Positions 13,923-14,302 of a stretch of DNA of 14,302 bases are shown piece by piece (the stretch's first letter is position 1; every line of letters starts with the position of its first letter). The notes beneath the pieces are model-generated. The model was not told the DNA's origin and made no database searches. It saw nothing but the letters and a program-made list of their open reading frames with translations. This DNA comes from Flammeovirgaceae bacterium (GTDB lineage Bacteria > Bacteroidota > Bacteroidia > Cytophagales > Cyclobacteriaceae): assembly GCA_003229495.1 (NCBI GenBank), contig QIEB01000331.1, positions 1 through 14,302 on the forward strand. Reading direction: 5' to 3'. Both the position numbers and the translations under genes were made by a program.

Positions 13923-14302
13923 TTACAATGATCCAAGAATGCCCATCAATCTTTTCCAGGCATTGGATCTGGCCTGCTGGTTCTGAGCAGTGGCATCAGT
14001 GGATTCACCTGATCGCATAAAACCGTGACCAGCACCCGGATAGATAACCGGGTCGAAAGTCTTGTCAGCAGATTCCATCTGGGATTTGGTAGTTTCCAGA
14101 GTTGCATTTACCCGGGTATCATTGCCCCCATAGAATCCGTACACTGGGGCATTAATCCGCTCCATGCCAGCGCCATCGGCGGGCGACCTGCCATAGCAGA
14201 CAAAAGAAGCCTCTAATCCGGATTGGTTGGTGGCATATCGGAATGTTTGACTACCGCCCCAGCAAAATCCAATCACCACAATCTTACCGTTACAAGATTT
14301 CA
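13923..14302 (-). CDS. Dienelactone hydrolase family protein (partial, N-terminus outside window)
   Basis: The open frame continues to the window edge (KSCNGKIVVIGFCWGGSQ), so the visible 125 residues are the C-terminal half. An internal GTG at 14279 is not the true start. The alpha/beta-hydrolase nucleophile elbow is GFCWGG, with Cys replacing Ser as in dienelactone hydrolases. The acid appears in FYGGNDTRV (Asp) and the histidine in PGAGHGFM, completing a Cys-Asp-His triad. The substrate cannot be deduced, because the family covers many esters and lactones besides dienelactone. Whether the protein is exported cannot be judged without the N-terminus. It is the upstream gene of a minus-strand pair, with the broken HEAT-like gene starting three bases after its TAA. 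Confidence 0.93.
   Translation of the reverse strand, partial: KSCNGKIVVIGFCWGGSQTFRYATNQSGLEASFVCYGRSPADGAGMERINAPVYGFYGGNDTRVNATLETTKSQMESADKTFDPVIYPGAGHGFMRSGESTDATAQNQQARSNAWKRLMGILGSL

Overview
The window looks like a chromosomal segment from a Bacteroidota bacterium, probably of the Cytophagales/Cyclobacteriaceae kind. The evidence is a fused alpha/beta 2-oxoacid dehydrogenase E1, a stand-alone MnmD, a YtxJ protein, several secreted proteins with signal peptides ending in AQAQ/QAQ-like sites, promoter boxes of the TAnnTTTG type, and little use of Shine-Dalgarno sequences. The genus assignment is inference. No rRNA, tRNA, CRISPR array, insertion sequence or phage gene was seen.

Layout. 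From the left edge, a secreted M28 zinc peptidase (partial, minus strand) diverges from gcvP, the glycine decarboxylase P protein (plus). gcvP converges on a minus-strand secreted MORN/YwqK-type repeat protein, and their stop codons overlap. The minus-strand genes are then, from left to right, lipA (lipoyl synthase), an unrecognised secreted probable outer-membrane protein, ytxJ (bacillithiol-linked thioredoxin-like protein), a large basic secreted repeat protein of unknown function, and the fused alpha/beta E1. Across a short divergent region, three tightly packed plus-strand genes follow: an M16 zinc peptidase, ispF (overlapping it by one base) and mnmD (5 bases later). mnmD converges, again with overlapping stops, on a minus-strand pair at the right edge: a HEAT-like gene broken by a frameshift, and upstream of it a dienelactone hydrolase family gene running off the window.

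How the genes relate. gcvP, lipA and the E1 all belong to lipoate-dependent chemistry: LipA makes the lipoyl group that the glycine cleavage H protein and the E2 partner of E1 carry. They are not in one operon, so this is a neighbourhood theme and not a demonstrated unit. The M16-ispF-mnmD run joins proteolysis, isoprenoid synthesis and tRNA wobble modification by spacing only. The repeat protein and ytxJ are separated by two bases and are probably co-transcribed.

Most of the window is ordinary core gene content. The part least explained by known families is the 646-residue repeat protein. It contains nested repeats: a 62-residue unit, six tandem 18-residue copies of one part of that unit, and a degenerate 18-19 residue periodicity to the C-terminus. 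I found no clear evidence of a new defence, mobile or signalling system. No intergenic gap exceeds about 145 bases.
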